Under the pieces are notes generated by a model. It was not told the origin of the DNA, did no database searches, and saw nothing but the letters and a program-made list of their open reading frames with translations. This document shows positions 7,815-16,705 of a stretch of DNA of 28,324 bases, one piece after another. The stretch comes from AC-51 sp036265325. Lineage in GTDB: Bacteria; Actinomycetota; UBA4738; HRBIN12. The stretch's first letter is position 1. Each line of letters starts with the position of its first letter. A program made the translations under genes and the position numbers. Location of the stretch: contig DATAPH010000078.1 in assembly GCA_036265325.1 (NCBI GenBank), positions 1 through 28,324 on the forward strand, given 5' to 3'.

Positions 7815-9005
7815 CTACTTGTCGACGTCGCCGACGACGAAGAAGATCGACCCGAGGATCGCGATCAGGTCGGGGATCAGCGTGCCGGGGAGCATCGCCG
7901 GCAGCACCGAGATATTGGAGAAGCTCGCCGTCCGCATCTTCAACCGGTACGGCTGCTTCTTGCCCGCGCCGACCACGTAGTACCCCATGATCCCGAGCGG
8001 GTTCTCCTGGCGCACGTAGATCTCGCCCTCGGGGATCGTCAGGGTCTTGGGCAAGCCGCTCGCTCGGAACGGCCCCGGCGGTAAACGGTCCAGGCACTGC
8101 TCGATGATGTTGCACGACTCTTTGACACGCTCGACGAGCACCCACAGCCGGTCGTACGAGTCGCCGCGGTCGCCAACCGGCACGTTGAACTCGACCTCGC
8201 CGTACTTCTCGTAGGGCTCGTCCTTCCGGGGGTCGATGGCGACACCCGCCGCCTGGGCGACCGGTCCCGAGCACCCGTACGCGAGCGCCATCTCCTTGGA
8301 CATCGCGCCGACGTCGCGACACCGCGCGAAGATGATCTCGTTGCCCATGATCAGCTGCTCGTACTCGCGGCAGACCCCGCGCACGGCGGCCACAACCTCG
8401 TGCGCCCGCTTGATGAATCCGCGCGGCAGGTCGTCCTTGAGCCCGCCGACCCGTGCGAACGAGTGGTGCATCCGCGCGCCGGTCGCCGACTCGACCAGGT
8501 CCTGACACATCTCGCGCTCGCGGAATGTGTAGAACAGCGGCGTGATCGCGCCGAGCTCCAACGGATAGGAACCCATGAACACCAGGTGGTTCATGATCCG
8601 GTTCCACTCGGCCATCATCGTGCGGATCCACTGCGCCCGGTCGGGAACCTCGATCCCGGCCATCCGCTCGACCGCGATCGTCCAGCCGAGCTCGTTGTTG
8701 AACGCGCTCAGCCAGTCGTGCCTGTTCATCAAGACCAGCGTTTGGCGCGCGTCGCGGTACTCCGCGAGCTTCTCGGCGCCGCGGTGCATGTAGCCGATCA
8801 CCGGCTCGGCCCGCTTGATCACCTCGCCGTCGAGCTCGATCACGATCCGGAGCACCCCGTGCGTCGCCGGGTGCTGCGGCCCGATGTTGAGGATCATCTC
8901 CTCGGTCTGGAACTCGCCGGCCGGGATGATGTCGACCCCCCCGCCGCGCACAAGGGCGGTCACCTCGTGGCTCTGGAAGGCGGGACGCGTCGGCGTATCG
9001 ACCAT
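7815..9005 (-). CDS. nuoD: NADH-quinone oxidoreductase subunit D homologue, stand-alone
   Basis: A 396-residue homologue of the 49-kDa subunit of complex I, which helps form the quinone-binding pocket with NuoB. Seen are the quinone-site loop NIGPQHPATHGVLR (about 41-54), IGYMHRGAEKLAEYR, NRHDWLSAFNNELGW, the central RVGGLKDDLPRGF, and the C-terminal region NISVLPAMLPGTLIPDLIAILGS in short segments. The ending GSIFFVVGDVDK departs slightly from the common GSxDxVxGEVDR, with Phe where Asp is usual. No other nuo gene lies in the window: proS follows and selA is divergent. It is either the only copy, split from the operon, or a second paralogue. ATG 9005 is preceded by TAAGAT nine bases away and no ribosome binding site. 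Confidence 0.94.
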   Translation of the reverse strand: MVDTPTRPAFQSHEVTALVRGGGVDIIPAGEFQTEEMILNIGPQHPATHGVLRIVIELDGEVIKRAEPVIGYMHRGAEKLAEYRDARQTLVLMNRHDWLSAFNNELGWTIAVERMAGIEVPDRAQWIRTMMAEWNRIMNHLVFMGSYPLELGAITPLFYTFREREMCQDLVESATGARMHHSFARVGGLKDDLPRGFIKRAHEVVAAVRGVCREYEQLIMGNEIIFARCRDVGAMSKEMALAYGCSGPVAQAAGVAIDPRKDEPYEKYGEVEFNVPVGDRGDSYDRLWVLVERVKESCNIIEQCLDRLPPGPFRASGLPKTLTIPEGEIYVRQENPLGIMGYYVVGAGKKQPYRLKMRTASFSNISVLPAMLPGTLIPDLIAILGSIFFVVGDVDK

Positions 9006-9014
9006 CGTCCGGGC

Positions 9015-9020
9015 ATCTTA
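9015..9020 (-). promoter_or_regulatory. Putative -10 box for nuoD (near-leaderless)
   Basis: Read on the minus strand, TAAGAT ends nine bases before the ATG at 9005, with no ribosome binding site between. It shares the 67-base divergent region with the selA -10 box. Confidence 0.42.
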
Positions 9021-9059
9021 CCGAGGGCCGGACGCAGCCGCCCGTCGTCCGCGCCGCAG

Positions 9060-9065
9060 TAGGCT
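9060..9065 (+). promoter_or_regulatory. Putative -10 box for a leaderless selA transcript
   Basis: TAGGCT is followed by seven bases and then GTG 9073. No Shine-Dalgarno sequence is visible. The same TAGGCT hexamer stands six bases before the ECF sigma factor start at 19490. Confidence 0.48.
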
Positions 9066-9072
9066 CCCGTTC

Positions 9073-10455
9073 GTGGGAGGGTCGGACGCGCGCCGCAAGG
9101 TGCCGTCGGTCGACGCGATCTTGCGCTCCGCCCCCGGGCAACGCGCCTCGAGAGTCGTCGGCCGGCCGGTGCTCAAACGAACACTGACGTCCGAGCTCGA
9201 CGTCGTCCGCGCCGAGGCGGAGGAGGGCACGCAGCCGCCCCTCGCCGACGAGATCTTGGCGCGGGCCGTCGCCGCCGCGATGCGAGCGGTGACGGGCCTG
9301 ACCTCCGTCATCAACGCGACCGGCGTCATCATCCATACGAACCTCGGCCGTGCGCCGCTGGCCCGGCCGGCGGTCGAGGCCGTCGCTGTGGCCGCCGCCG
9401 GCTACACCGACCTCGAGATCGATCGGAGCACCGGCGCCCGCGGGTCGCGCGGCGGCCGCGCCGAGCTGCTCCTCGCCTCGCTCACCGGCGCCGAGGCGGC
9501 ATTGATCGTGAACAACTGCGCGGCGGCACTCGTGTTGACGCTCGCCGCGCTCGCCAAGAGCAAGAAGGTGTTGGTCTCGCGCGGCGAGCTGATCGAGATC
9601 GGCGGCGAGTTCCGGATCCCGGACATCATGCGAGCGTCCGGCGCGCGGCTCGTCGAGGTCGGCACGACGAACCGCACCCGCCCGATCGACTTCCGCAACG
9701 CGATCGACGCCTCGACGGCCGCCATCCTGCAGGTGCACCCGTCCAACTATCGGGTCGTCGGGTTCACCGCCGCGGCGACCACGACGCAACTGGCGGAGGT
9801 CGCGCGCAAGGCGGAGCTTCCGTTGATCTTCGACGTGGGCAGCGGCTTGCTCGACGCGGAGCGCGGATTCCCCGGTGAGGAGCCCTCCGTGCATCAAGCG
9901 CTCGCGGACGGCGCAGACCTCGTCACGTTCAGCGGCGACAAGCTGCTCGGTGGCCCGCAGGCGGGGTGCGTCGTCGGGCGCGCCGACCTGATCGCGAAGC
10001 TCCGCAAGCACCCGCTGGCGCGCGCGGTGCGGATCGACAAGCTCCAGGCCGCCGCGCTGGAGGCGACGCTCGCGCTGTACGCGACCGGGGAGCACACCGA
10101 CGTGCCGGTCCACCGGATGATCCACGAGCCGCTGGACGCCGTTGGGCAGCGTGCGCACACGCTGGCCGAAGCGATCGGCGGCGACCTCGAGCACGCCCAC
10201 GTCGTGCACTGTTCGTCGGTGGTCGGCGGCGGCTCGGTCCCAGGACAGACGCTCGACTCGTGGGGCGTGCGGATCCACTGTCCCGATCCGAGTGGGTTCA
10301 GCGGACGACTCCGCAACGGCTCACCGTCGGTGTTCTGCCGAACGGACGACGATCATGTGCTGCTCGACGCGCGCACGATCACCGACGAGCAGGTCCGCCA
10401 CGTCGCCCGCGCGGTGCTCTACGCGATCGAAGGCGACGACCTCGACGAGGACTGA
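9073..10455 (+). CDS. selA: L-seryl-tRNA(Sec) selenium transferase
   Basis: A 460-residue PLP enzyme, close to the usual SelA length, that converts seryl-tRNA(Sec) to selenocysteinyl-tRNA(Sec) using selenophosphate. The N-terminal domain (VPSVDAILRSAPGQ) binds tRNA(Sec). The signatures INATGVIIHTNLGRAPL and LVTFSGDKLLGGPQAG are unmistakable; Lys290 in GDKLLGG is the PLP Schiff-base lysine. The C-terminal part continues with RAVRIDKLQAAALEATLALY. GTG 9073 was chosen because it gives the standard N-terminus and sits seven bases after a -10 box; the frame is open further upstream over nuoD but that part is not SelA-like. selB begins two bases after the stop, so the two form an operon. Confidence 0.97.
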   Translation: MGGSDARRKVPSVDAILRSAPGQRASRVVGRPVLKRTLTSELDVVRAEAEEGTQPPLADEILARAVAAAMRAVTGLTSVINATGVIIHTNLGRAPLARPAVEAVAVAAAGYTDLEIDRSTGARGSRGGRAELLLASLTGAEAALIVNNCAAALVLTLAALAKSKKVLVSRGELIEIGGEFRIPDIMRASGARLVEVGTTNRTRPIDFRNAIDASTAAILQVHPSNYRVVGFTAAATTTQLAEVARKAELPLIFDVGSGLLDAERGFPGEEPSVHQALADGADLVTFSGDKLLGGPQAGCVVGRADLIAKLRKHPLARAVRIDKLQAAALEATLALYATGEHTDVPVHRMIHEPLDAVGQRAHTLAEAIGGDLEHAHVVHCSSVVGGGSVPGQTLDSWGVRIHCPDPSGFSGRLRNGSPSVFCRTDDDHVLLDARTITDEQVRHVARAVLYAIEGDDLDED

Positions 10456-10457
10456 GC

Positions 10458-12302
10458 GTGCCGGGAACGCTCGGGGTCATCGCCACGGCGGGTCACGTCG
10501 ACCACGGCAAGTCCGCGCTGATCGTCGCGCTCACCGGGATCGACCCCGACCGGTTCGAGGAGGAGAAGCGCCGCGGCCTCACCATCGACCTCGGCTACGC
10601 GTGGACGACACTGCCGAGCGGCCGGGAGGTCGGGTTCGTCGACGTCCCCGGCCACGAACGGTTCATCCGCAACATGCTCGCCGGCGTCGGGCCCGTGCGG
10701 CTGGTGCTGTTCGTGGTCGCGGCCGACGAAGGATGGAAGCCGCAGACCGAGGAGCACCTGCAGATCCTCGACGTGCTCGGGATCGCCGGCGGCGTGATCG
10801 CGTTGACGAAGACGGACCTCGTCGACGCCGACGGCCTCGCGCTCGCGACGGACGACGTGCGCGAGCACATCGCCGGCACCGTGCTCGCGGATGCCCCGAT
10901 CGTGCCGGTCAGCGCACGAACCGGTGACGGGCTCCCGGACCTGATCGCCGCGCTCGACGGGCTCGTGCTCGATGCGCCGGTGCCCGAAGAGGCCCGCACG
11001 CGGCTCTTCGTCGACCGCGTCTTCACGATCACCGGCGCGGGGACGGTCGTCACCGGCACGCTCACCGGTGGATGCCTCCGGGTGGACGAGGAAGTCGCGC
11101 TCGAGCCGGGCGGCGTCCGCGCGCGCATCCGCTCGTTACAGACACACAAGCGAGCGAAGGACGACGCGTGCCATGTGGCGCGCGTTGCGGTGAACCTCGC
11201 GGGCGTCGAGCGAGCGCCGTTACGACGAGGGCTGGTGCTCACCGAACCACGCGCGTTCCGCCCGACGACCGTCGTCGACGCGATCGTGCGCCCGGTGCGC
11301 GATGTCGACCGCGTGCCCGAACGTGGCGCCTTCCTCCTGCATCACGGCGCGGCCGAGACGTCGGCCAAGATCCGCGTGCTCGAGCGGCGATCCGACGGCG
11401 CCCTGCTCGTCCGCGTTCGCACCGACGAGCCGCTCGTCGTCGACGTCGGCGATCGGTTCGTCCTCTGGGAAGCCGGCCGCCGGCGGGTGGTCGGAGGCGG
11501 CATCGCCCTGGACCCCGCACCGCCGCGCGCCGCAACGCGTCGGCACGTGGCGTTCCTCGCACGGCGCGCGGCCACAGACGACCGGCAACAACGCGCCGCC
11601 CTTGCGATCGAGGAGGCCGGCGCCATCCGCACGACGGAGCTCGAGCTCCAGACCGGCGCGATCTCGTCCTCAACCGCACCAGATGGATGGCTCGTCAGCG
11701 ACGACCTCACCGAGCGGATCGCCACATCGGTCACGGCCTCCCTCGAGACCTTCCACCGAGAGCAGCCGCTGGCCCAAGGCGCACCACTCGACGTCGCGCG
11801 CCGGACGGTGCTCGACGCGGTCCGCGCGCATCGCGCGCGCACCGAGCCCGGCATCGCCGACGCGATGCTGGATCGCCTCGCGAGTGAGAGCGTCATCGTC
11901 CGCGATGCGACCACCGTCCGGCTCGCCACACACGCCGTGCAGCTCGCGGAACACGAACCCGAGCTCGACGCGCTCGTCGCCGCGATCTCCGGGGACCACG
12001 AGGCGACACCCCCAACCGTCAAGCAGTTGGTGGCCTCGGGGGTCGACCCGGCGCTGATCGACGCCGCGGGCCGGTCCGGCCGCGTCGTCCGGCTCTCGCC
12101 CGACCTGATCGTCACACCCGAGGTCGTTGCGCACGCGACCCAACTCACACGCGAGCATGCGGCCGACGGCGTCACCGTGAGCGCGCTCCGCGAAGCGCTC
12201 GGCACCAGCCGCAAGTACGCGGTCCCGCTGGCGGAATACCTGGATGCGACCGGCGTGACGCGCCGCGTCGGCGACCTGCGGTTCCCTCGCGACGACGCCT
12301 AG
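10458..12302 (+). CDS. selB: Selenocysteine-specific translation elongation factor
   Basis: A 614-residue GTPase that delivers selenocysteinyl-tRNA to in-frame UGA codons marked by a SECIS element. The G domain shows GHVDHGKS (residues 12-19), the switch region ending RRGLTIDLGYAW, DVPGHERFIRNM, and TKTD. The unusual EF-Tu-like domains follow (ITGAGTVVTGTLTGG), and the C-terminal 250 residues hold the winged-helix repeats that bind the SECIS hairpin (for example EIVRLS-like and SALREALGTSRKYAVPLAEY segments). It starts at GTG 10458, two bases after selA. The stop codon TAG forms a shared CTAG with the stop of the convergent RidA gene. selC, selD and a selenoprotein gene were not found in this window. 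Confidence 0.97.
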   Translation: MPGTLGVIATAGHVDHGKSALIVALTGIDPDRFEEEKRRGLTIDLGYAWTTLPSGREVGFVDVPGHERFIRNMLAGVGPVRLVLFVVAADEGWKPQTEEHLQILDVLGIAGGVIALTKTDLVDADGLALATDDVREHIAGTVLADAPIVPVSARTGDGLPDLIAALDGLVLDAPVPEEARTRLFVDRVFTITGAGTVVTGTLTGGCLRVDEEVALEPGGVRARIRSLQTHKRAKDDACHVARVAVNLAGVERAPLRRGLVLTEPRAFRPTTVVDAIVRPVRDVDRVPERGAFLLHHGAAETSAKIRVLERRSDGALLVRVRTDEPLVVDVGDRFVLWEAGRRRVVGGGIALDPAPPRAATRRHVAFLARRAATDDRQQRAALAIEEAGAIRTTELELQTGAISSSTAPDGWLVSDDLTERIATSVTASLETFHREQPLAQGAPLDVARRTVLDAVRAHRARTEPGIADAMLDRLASESVIVRDATTVRLATHAVQLAEHEPELDALVAAISGDHEATPPTVKQLVASGVDPALIDAAGRSGRVVRLSPDLIVTPEVVAHATQLTREHAADGVTVSALREALGTSRKYAVPLAEYLDATGVTRRVGDLRFPRDDA

Positions 12303-12769
12303 TCGGAAACCGCAGCGACGACCGCGACCTCGACGCACGCGCCGAGCGGCAGCGACGACGCGCCGGTCGCGACCCGCGCGTGCTTCCCCTCCTCGCCGAG
12401 CACGTCAACCAACAGTTCGCTCGCGCCGTTCGCGACCTTCGGATGATCGACGAAGTCGGGTGTGGCGGCGACAAGCACCGTCACCTGCAAGATCCGCTCG
12501 AGCCTGTCGAACCCGTGCAGCGTGTCGCTGAGTACGGACAGCGCCTGCAATGCCGCCTGCCGAGCCGCCGCGGCTCCGTCGTGGATCGAGACCCGGTCGC
12601 CGAGGTGACCGGGGTGCATGACGGCGCCGGCTTCCATCGGGATCTGCCCCGCGACGAACGCCGTGCCGTCGCGTACGACGCACGGCACATACGCGGCGAT
12701 CGCGGAGGGCGGCGGCGGAAGCTCGATGCCGAGCTCGAGGAACCTGGCGTTGATCTCCGTGTCGTCCAT
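12299..12769 (-). CDS. RidA-family (YjgF/UK114) protein
   Basis: A 156-residue member of the RidA superfamily. True RidA enzymes hydrolyse reactive enamine/imine intermediates from PLP enzymes; other subgroups are of unknown function. Seen are an N-terminal extension INARFLELGIELPPPPSA typical of the longer subgroup, then FVAGQIPMEAG, a helix rich in Ala (AAARQAALQALSVL), LERILQVTVLVAATPDF and the C-terminal GACVEVAVVAAVSD. The arginine that binds carboxylates in RidA is not at its usual C-terminal place (CVEVAVVA rather than xVEIxxIA preceded by Arg), so deaminase activity is doubtful. Start ATG 12769 has AGG nine bases upstream; ATG 12778 is also possible. It overlaps selB by four bases, tail to tail. 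Confidence 0.86.
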   Translation of the reverse strand: MDDTEINARFLELGIELPPPPSAIAAYVPCVVRDGTAFVAGQIPMEAGAVMHPGHLGDRVSIHDGAAAARQAALQALSVLSDTLHGFDRLERILQVTVLVAATPDFVDHPKVANGASELLVDVLGEEGKHARVATGASSLPLGACVEVAVVAAVSD

Positions 12770-12809
12770 GGCGGGCATCCTGCCACGCCGGCGACGGACG
12801 CGGGAGCTG

Positions 12810-14132
12810 CTACTCGACGCCGACCGGGTCGGGCTCCGGCTCGACCTTCAACACCAGTCCGTCGACGCCGCGTACGCGAACCTTCGTTCCCGGCGCGATC
12901 GGCTCCCCGAGACTCCGGCCGCGCCACATCGCGCCCTTCACGTGGACCGGTCCGTCGGGCGCCAGCCGTCCGCGAGCCTCGCCGACCAGCCCGATCAAGC
13001 CCTGCTGCGTCGCGATGATCCGGTCGCGGGACTGCACCGCCACCGTCAGCGCGAACCCGTAGTACAGCCAGCTCGCGATCACCGCGCCGCCGATCAGCCA
13101 TGGCGAGATCCTGATCGCGTCCGCCACGCCTCTGTAGAGAAGGAAGGATCCGGCGGCGAACGCGACCAACCCGGCATACGTCACCACGCCGAGCCGGCGC
13201 ATGCGGACGTCGGCGACCATCGCCCCGATCCCGGCGAGCAGCAGGACCGCGCCCGGCCACTGTGGCACCGCCACCGTCGCGCCGTAGATCCCGAGGGCAA
13301 GGAGGAACAGCCCTGCGAAGCCCGCGAACCCGAAGCCCGGCTGGGTGAGCTCGAACGCGACGCACGCGAGGCCGATCACCAGCAACACGTAGACCATCGT
13401 CGGTGTCGAGACGGCGTGCGCCCCGCGCACCAACAACCCGGGCTCGATGAACCGGATCGTCACGCCGACGCCGTTGGTCACGTCGGTGTCGGTCGTCGCC
13501 ACCTTGGTGTGCAACTCCCAGGGCCCCGCGGCGGTCTGGACGGTATCGCCATCCACCTTGTTCAGAAGATCGATCACCGAGGTCGCGTCGGTCTGCGCGA
13601 ACCCGTATTCCTCCGCGCGCGCCCCCGGCATCGCCTCGTCTTGATGCTCGAGCTGGACTCCGGTGCGATGCCGCGCCGCGAGCCACCCCTCGATCGTCTG
13701 GTTCAGATCGGCCGGCGGCGGCGCGGGGTGCAACAGATCGATCGGGTTCAGCGGGCCCGTCTGCGAGCCCGGCGCGACCGAGGCAAGCGATGCGGCGTCC
13801 ATCAGCAGCATGCCGGCGCCGCTCGCCCGTGCCGGCACCTCGCCGACCCACACCAGCACGGGCACAGGCAGCGACACCAGTTGTTGCGCCAATGCGATGC
13901 CGTCCTGTCCGATGGTGCCCGCGCTGTTCAGTTGGAGCACGATCACCGCCTTGTCCGCGACCGCCTGACCGATCTGGTCCTGCAGGTACCCCATAAGCGG
14001 CCTGTCGATGGCGCCCTCCACCTTGATCACGGCCACGGGCTCGCCCGGCGCGCCGCTCGTTTGGGCCAGCGCTGCTCCGGGCAGCGCCAAGGCGATGACA
14101 AACGTAAGAAGAAACGACACGGAACGGGGCAC
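12810..14132 (-). CDS. NfeD family membrane protein with ClpP-like N-terminal domain (long NfeD)
   Basis: A 440-residue protein. A signal peptide (about 1-23, ending GAALA before Gln24) leads into a ClpP-fold, stomatin-type protease domain (VAVIKVEGAIDRPL to about 200), then a cluster of membrane helices (about 230-365), and a C-terminal OB-fold domain (IGLVGEARGRLAPDGPVHVKG... VRGVDGLVLKV) typical of NfeD. Such proteins usually partner stomatin/flotillin membrane proteins. Ser104 in ARASGAG is at the catalytic serine position, but no lysine occurs between Ser104 and Lys192, so the expected Ser-Lys dyad appears incomplete. GTG 14132 is chosen for the clean signal peptide; TACGAT lies nine bases upstream. 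No stomatin gene is adjacent. It is divergent from the PBP gene. Confidence 0.87.
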   Translation of the reverse strand: MPRSVSFLLTFVIALALPGAALAQTSGAPGEPVAVIKVEGAIDRPLMGYLQDQIGQAVADKAVIVLQLNSAGTIGQDGIALAQQLVSLPVPVLVWVGEVPARASGAGMLLMDAASLASVAPGSQTGPLNPIDLLHPAPPPADLNQTIEGWLAARHRTGVQLEHQDEAMPGARAEEYGFAQTDATSVIDLLNKVDGDTVQTAAGPWELHTKVATTDTDVTNGVGVTIRFIEPGLLVRGAHAVSTPTMVYVLLVIGLACVAFELTQPGFGFAGFAGLFLLALGIYGATVAVPQWPGAVLLLAGIGAMVADVRMRRLGVVTYAGLVAFAAGSFLLYRGVADAIRISPWLIGGAVIASWLYYGFALTVAVQSRDRIIATQQGLIGLVGEARGRLAPDGPVHVKGAMWRGRSLGEPIAPGTKVRVRGVDGLVLKVEPEPDPVGVE

Positions 14133-14191
14133 GCTCGACCCATCGTACCGAGACGGGCGTATCCTCCGAGGGAACCCCTCTTGAGGACCAG

Positions 14192-16705
14192 ATGAGACGT
14201 CCGGCCCCCGCCCACAAAGCTCCATCCGACCCGCTCAGCGACCGCTGGGCATTCAAGCCTGTCGCGTTCCTGCTGCTGCTCGCCACGCTCGTCGCGAGCG
14301 CCGGCCTGCTCGCGATCTTGATCTCGCCGCCGTTCCTGGCCGCCGGAGCCGGCGTCCAGAAGATCCAAGGTCGCCTGAACGCCGACGGCGCGAAGTTCAC
14401 CGGGATCCCGCGCCTGCCACAGCGCTCCACGATCTACGCCAGCGACGGCAAGACGGTCCTGGCGCGCATCTACCTCGACAACCGCGAGGTCGTGCCGCTC
14501 AACCGGATCAGCCCCAATGTGATCAAAGCGGTGCTCGCGATCGAGGACTCGCAGTTCTACAACCACGGCGCGATCGATCTCGCGTCGGTGATCCGCGCGA
14601 TCGGCGCGAACATCCGGTCGGGCTCTTTCTCTCAGGGTGGCTCGACCATCACGCAGCAGCTGGTGAAGAACACGATCGGCAATGACGCGCCCACGCTCGA
14701 GCGCAAGTTCAGGGAGCTCGCCCTCGCCGAGCGCGTCGAGCAGCACTACTCGAAAGACCAGATCCTCGACCTGTATCTGAACGACGTCTTCCTGGCGAAC
14801 AACGTGTACGGCATCGGGACCGCCGCACGGTTCTACTTCCACGAGTCGGCCGCCCACCTCAACCTGCCGCAGGCGGCGCTGCTCGCCGGCCTCATCCAGT
14901 CTCCGTCCTACGACGACCCGGTCGCGCATCCACGCCACGCGTACCTTCGCCGCAACGACGTGCTGAACCGGATGATCGCGCTCGGCCAGGCGCACGATCC
15001 GAACGGCGTGTCCGTCAAGCGCGGTGAGGCGGCCAAGAACCGCCCGATCGTCCTGCACACGGGCGGCAACTACCTGCCCACGCCGCCGTTCCTGGTCGAC
15101 TACGTCCGCCAAGAGCTCGTCGACGACCCCAACGGCTGGTACGGGGTGCTCGGCAACACGCCGCAGGAGCGCGAGAACACCCTCAAGGAGGGCGGACTGT
15201 CCATCATCACGACCCTGAACCCCGACTGGCAAAAGGCCGCGCAGAAGGCGGCGAGCCAACCGTGGGCGGTCGCGCCGGCCAACCCGGGGTACTCGCCGGA
15301 GCCCGACGTCGGCATCGTGTCGCTCGGGACCAGGACGGGCGCGATCCAGACGATGCTCTCCGGCCGCAACTATCAGAAGGACCAGCTCAACCTCGTCACG
15401 ATGCCGCACCAGCCGGGGTCGTCGTTCAAGCCGTACGTCCTTGCGACGGCGTTCGAGCAAGGTATCCCGCCGACGGCGACGTTCTCGGGCGCGCAAGGCC
15501 CGATCGCCGGCTGCTTCAACCAGGACGGCTCGGTCTGGAACGTGACGAACGCCGAGGGTACGAGCCTCGGCATGGTCAACCTCTACGACGGGACCGCGTA
15601 CTCGATCAATGCGGTATTCGCGCGGCTCACCGAAACTGTCGGCCCGCAGAACGTGGCGGACATGGCACACCGCCTCGGCATCACCACGCCGCTCCCTGCG
15701 GTCTGCTCGCTCGGCACGGGCTCGGTCGGCATCACCCCGCTCGACCAGGCGTCCGGCTATCAGACGTTCGCGAACAGCGGGATCCACTGCACCCCGTACG
15801 CCGTCAGCGAGATCCGCCGCAACAACAAGGTCTTGTACGACCAGACCCCCGACTGCAACCGCGTCCTCGCCGCGCCGATCGCGAACCTCGTCAACAAGGT
15901 GCTCGAGGGGCCCGTGACGTATGGCACCGCCGCCTCCGTCTTCTCGAGCGGCTGGGGAAAGTGGCCGATCCGCGGCAAGACCGGCACCGCCGATTCCAAC
16001 AAGGAGCTGTGGTTCGCCGGCTACACGCGCCAGGTCACGACGGCAGTCTGGGTCGGGTCACCGCACACGCCCTACCCGATGCCCAACTATTGGGGCCAAT
16101 CGGTCTTCGGCGGCACCATCGCGGCGCCGATCTGGAAGGCCTACATGCTGGAGGTCCTCCAGGGCATGCCGGCACGTCAGTTCCCGGCGGCGGAGCTCGG
16201 TCGCGTGCCGAGCGTCGTCGGGATGGACGAACAGACCGCGATCCGGACGCTGCGGAGCGCCGGGTTCAGGGCGGACGTCAACGTCGTCCAGAGCTACCTG
16301 CCGCAGGGACAGGTGCTGACCCAAGATCCCGGGGCGGGCGCGCAATCGGTCGCCGGGATCACCGTCAAGCTCGCGGTCAGCAACGGCGTCGCGAAGAAGG
16401 TCACGATCCCGTCGGTGAAGGGTCTGTCGCTCGGAAGCGCGGAGGCCGCGTTGTCGGGGATCAACGTGACGCCCGTGGTCGTCTACAAGCAGACGACCGA
16501 TCCCACACTGGACGGCATCGTGATCCAGGTCACGCCGGACGCCGGCACCGTCGTGCTCGAAGGCACGAGCGCCACGCTCTATGTCTGGCAGGGCCCAGCG
16601 CCGAGTTCGAGCCCGACGCCCAGCCCCAGTCCGGGGGGCGGCGGCGGCCACGGCAATGGGAACGGTGGCGGCAACCCGGGGAACGGGAACGGCAATGGGC
16701 ACTAG
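14192..16705 (+). CDS. Class A penicillin-binding protein (bifunctional transglycosylase/transpeptidase) with two PASTA domains
   Basis: An 837-residue membrane-anchored peptidoglycan synthase. A cytoplasmic tail and one transmembrane helix (about 20-48) precede the GT51 transglycosylase domain: catalytic Glu118 in IEDSQFYNHG, then GGSTITQQLVKN and LALAERVEQHYSKDQILDLYLN. The transpeptidase has SSFK (Ser410-Lys413), SIN (Ser471) and KTG (Lys596). Two PASTA domains follow (VPSVVGMDEQTAIRTL from about 670 and IPSVKGLSLGSAEAAL from about 735), which sense muropeptides or beta-lactams. The last 40 residues are a Pro/Ser then Gly/Asn/His-rich low-complexity tail. The architecture matches actinobacterial PonA-type enzymes. 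ATG 14192 has GAGGA five bases upstream; TATCCT at 14160-14165 is a possible -10 box. Confidence 0.95.
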   Translation: MRRPAPAHKAPSDPLSDRWAFKPVAFLLLLATLVASAGLLAILISPPFLAAGAGVQKIQGRLNADGAKFTGIPRLPQRSTIYASDGKTVLARIYLDNREVVPLNRISPNVIKAVLAIEDSQFYNHGAIDLASVIRAIGANIRSGSFSQGGSTITQQLVKNTIGNDAPTLERKFRELALAERVEQHYSKDQILDLYLNDVFLANNVYGIGTAARFYFHESAAHLNLPQAALLAGLIQSPSYDDPVAHPRHAYLRRNDVLNRMIALGQAHDPNGVSVKRGEAAKNRPIVLHTGGNYLPTPPFLVDYVRQELVDDPNGWYGVLGNTPQERENTLKEGGLSIITTLNPDWQKAAQKAASQPWAVAPANPGYSPEPDVGIVSLGTRTGAIQTMLSGRNYQKDQLNLVTMPHQPGSSFKPYVLATAFEQGIPPTATFSGAQGPIAGCFNQDGSVWNVTNAEGTSLGMVNLYDGTAYSINAVFARLTETVGPQNVADMAHRLGITTPLPAVCSLGTGSVGITPLDQASGYQTFANSGIHCTPYAVSEIRRNNKVLYDQTPDCNRVLAAPIANLVNKVLEGPVTYGTAASVFSSGWGKWPIRGKTGTADSNKELWFAGYTRQVTTAVWVGSPHTPYPMPNYWGQSVFGGTIAAPIWKAYMLEVLQGMPARQFPAAELGRVPSVVGMDEQTAIRTLRSAGFRADVNVVQSYLPQGQVLTQDPGAGAQSVAGITVKLAVSNGVAKKVTIPSVKGLSLGSAEAALSGINVTPVVVYKQTTDPTLDGIVIQVTPDAGTVVLEGTSATLYVWQGPAPSSSPTPSPSPGGGGGHGNGNGGGNPGNGNGNGH

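Noticed and set aside
7783..10278. Very long minus-strand open frame (831 codons) across selA and nuoD
   Set aside because: It is antisense to selA and out of frame with nuoD; the translation is Arg/Asp-rich with no family features, a GC-skew artefact.
14027..15787. 586-codon minus-strand frame opposite the PBP gene
   Set aside because: It is the antisense of a confidently identified PBP; composition is Arg/Val/Asp-rich as expected from reversed GC-rich codons.
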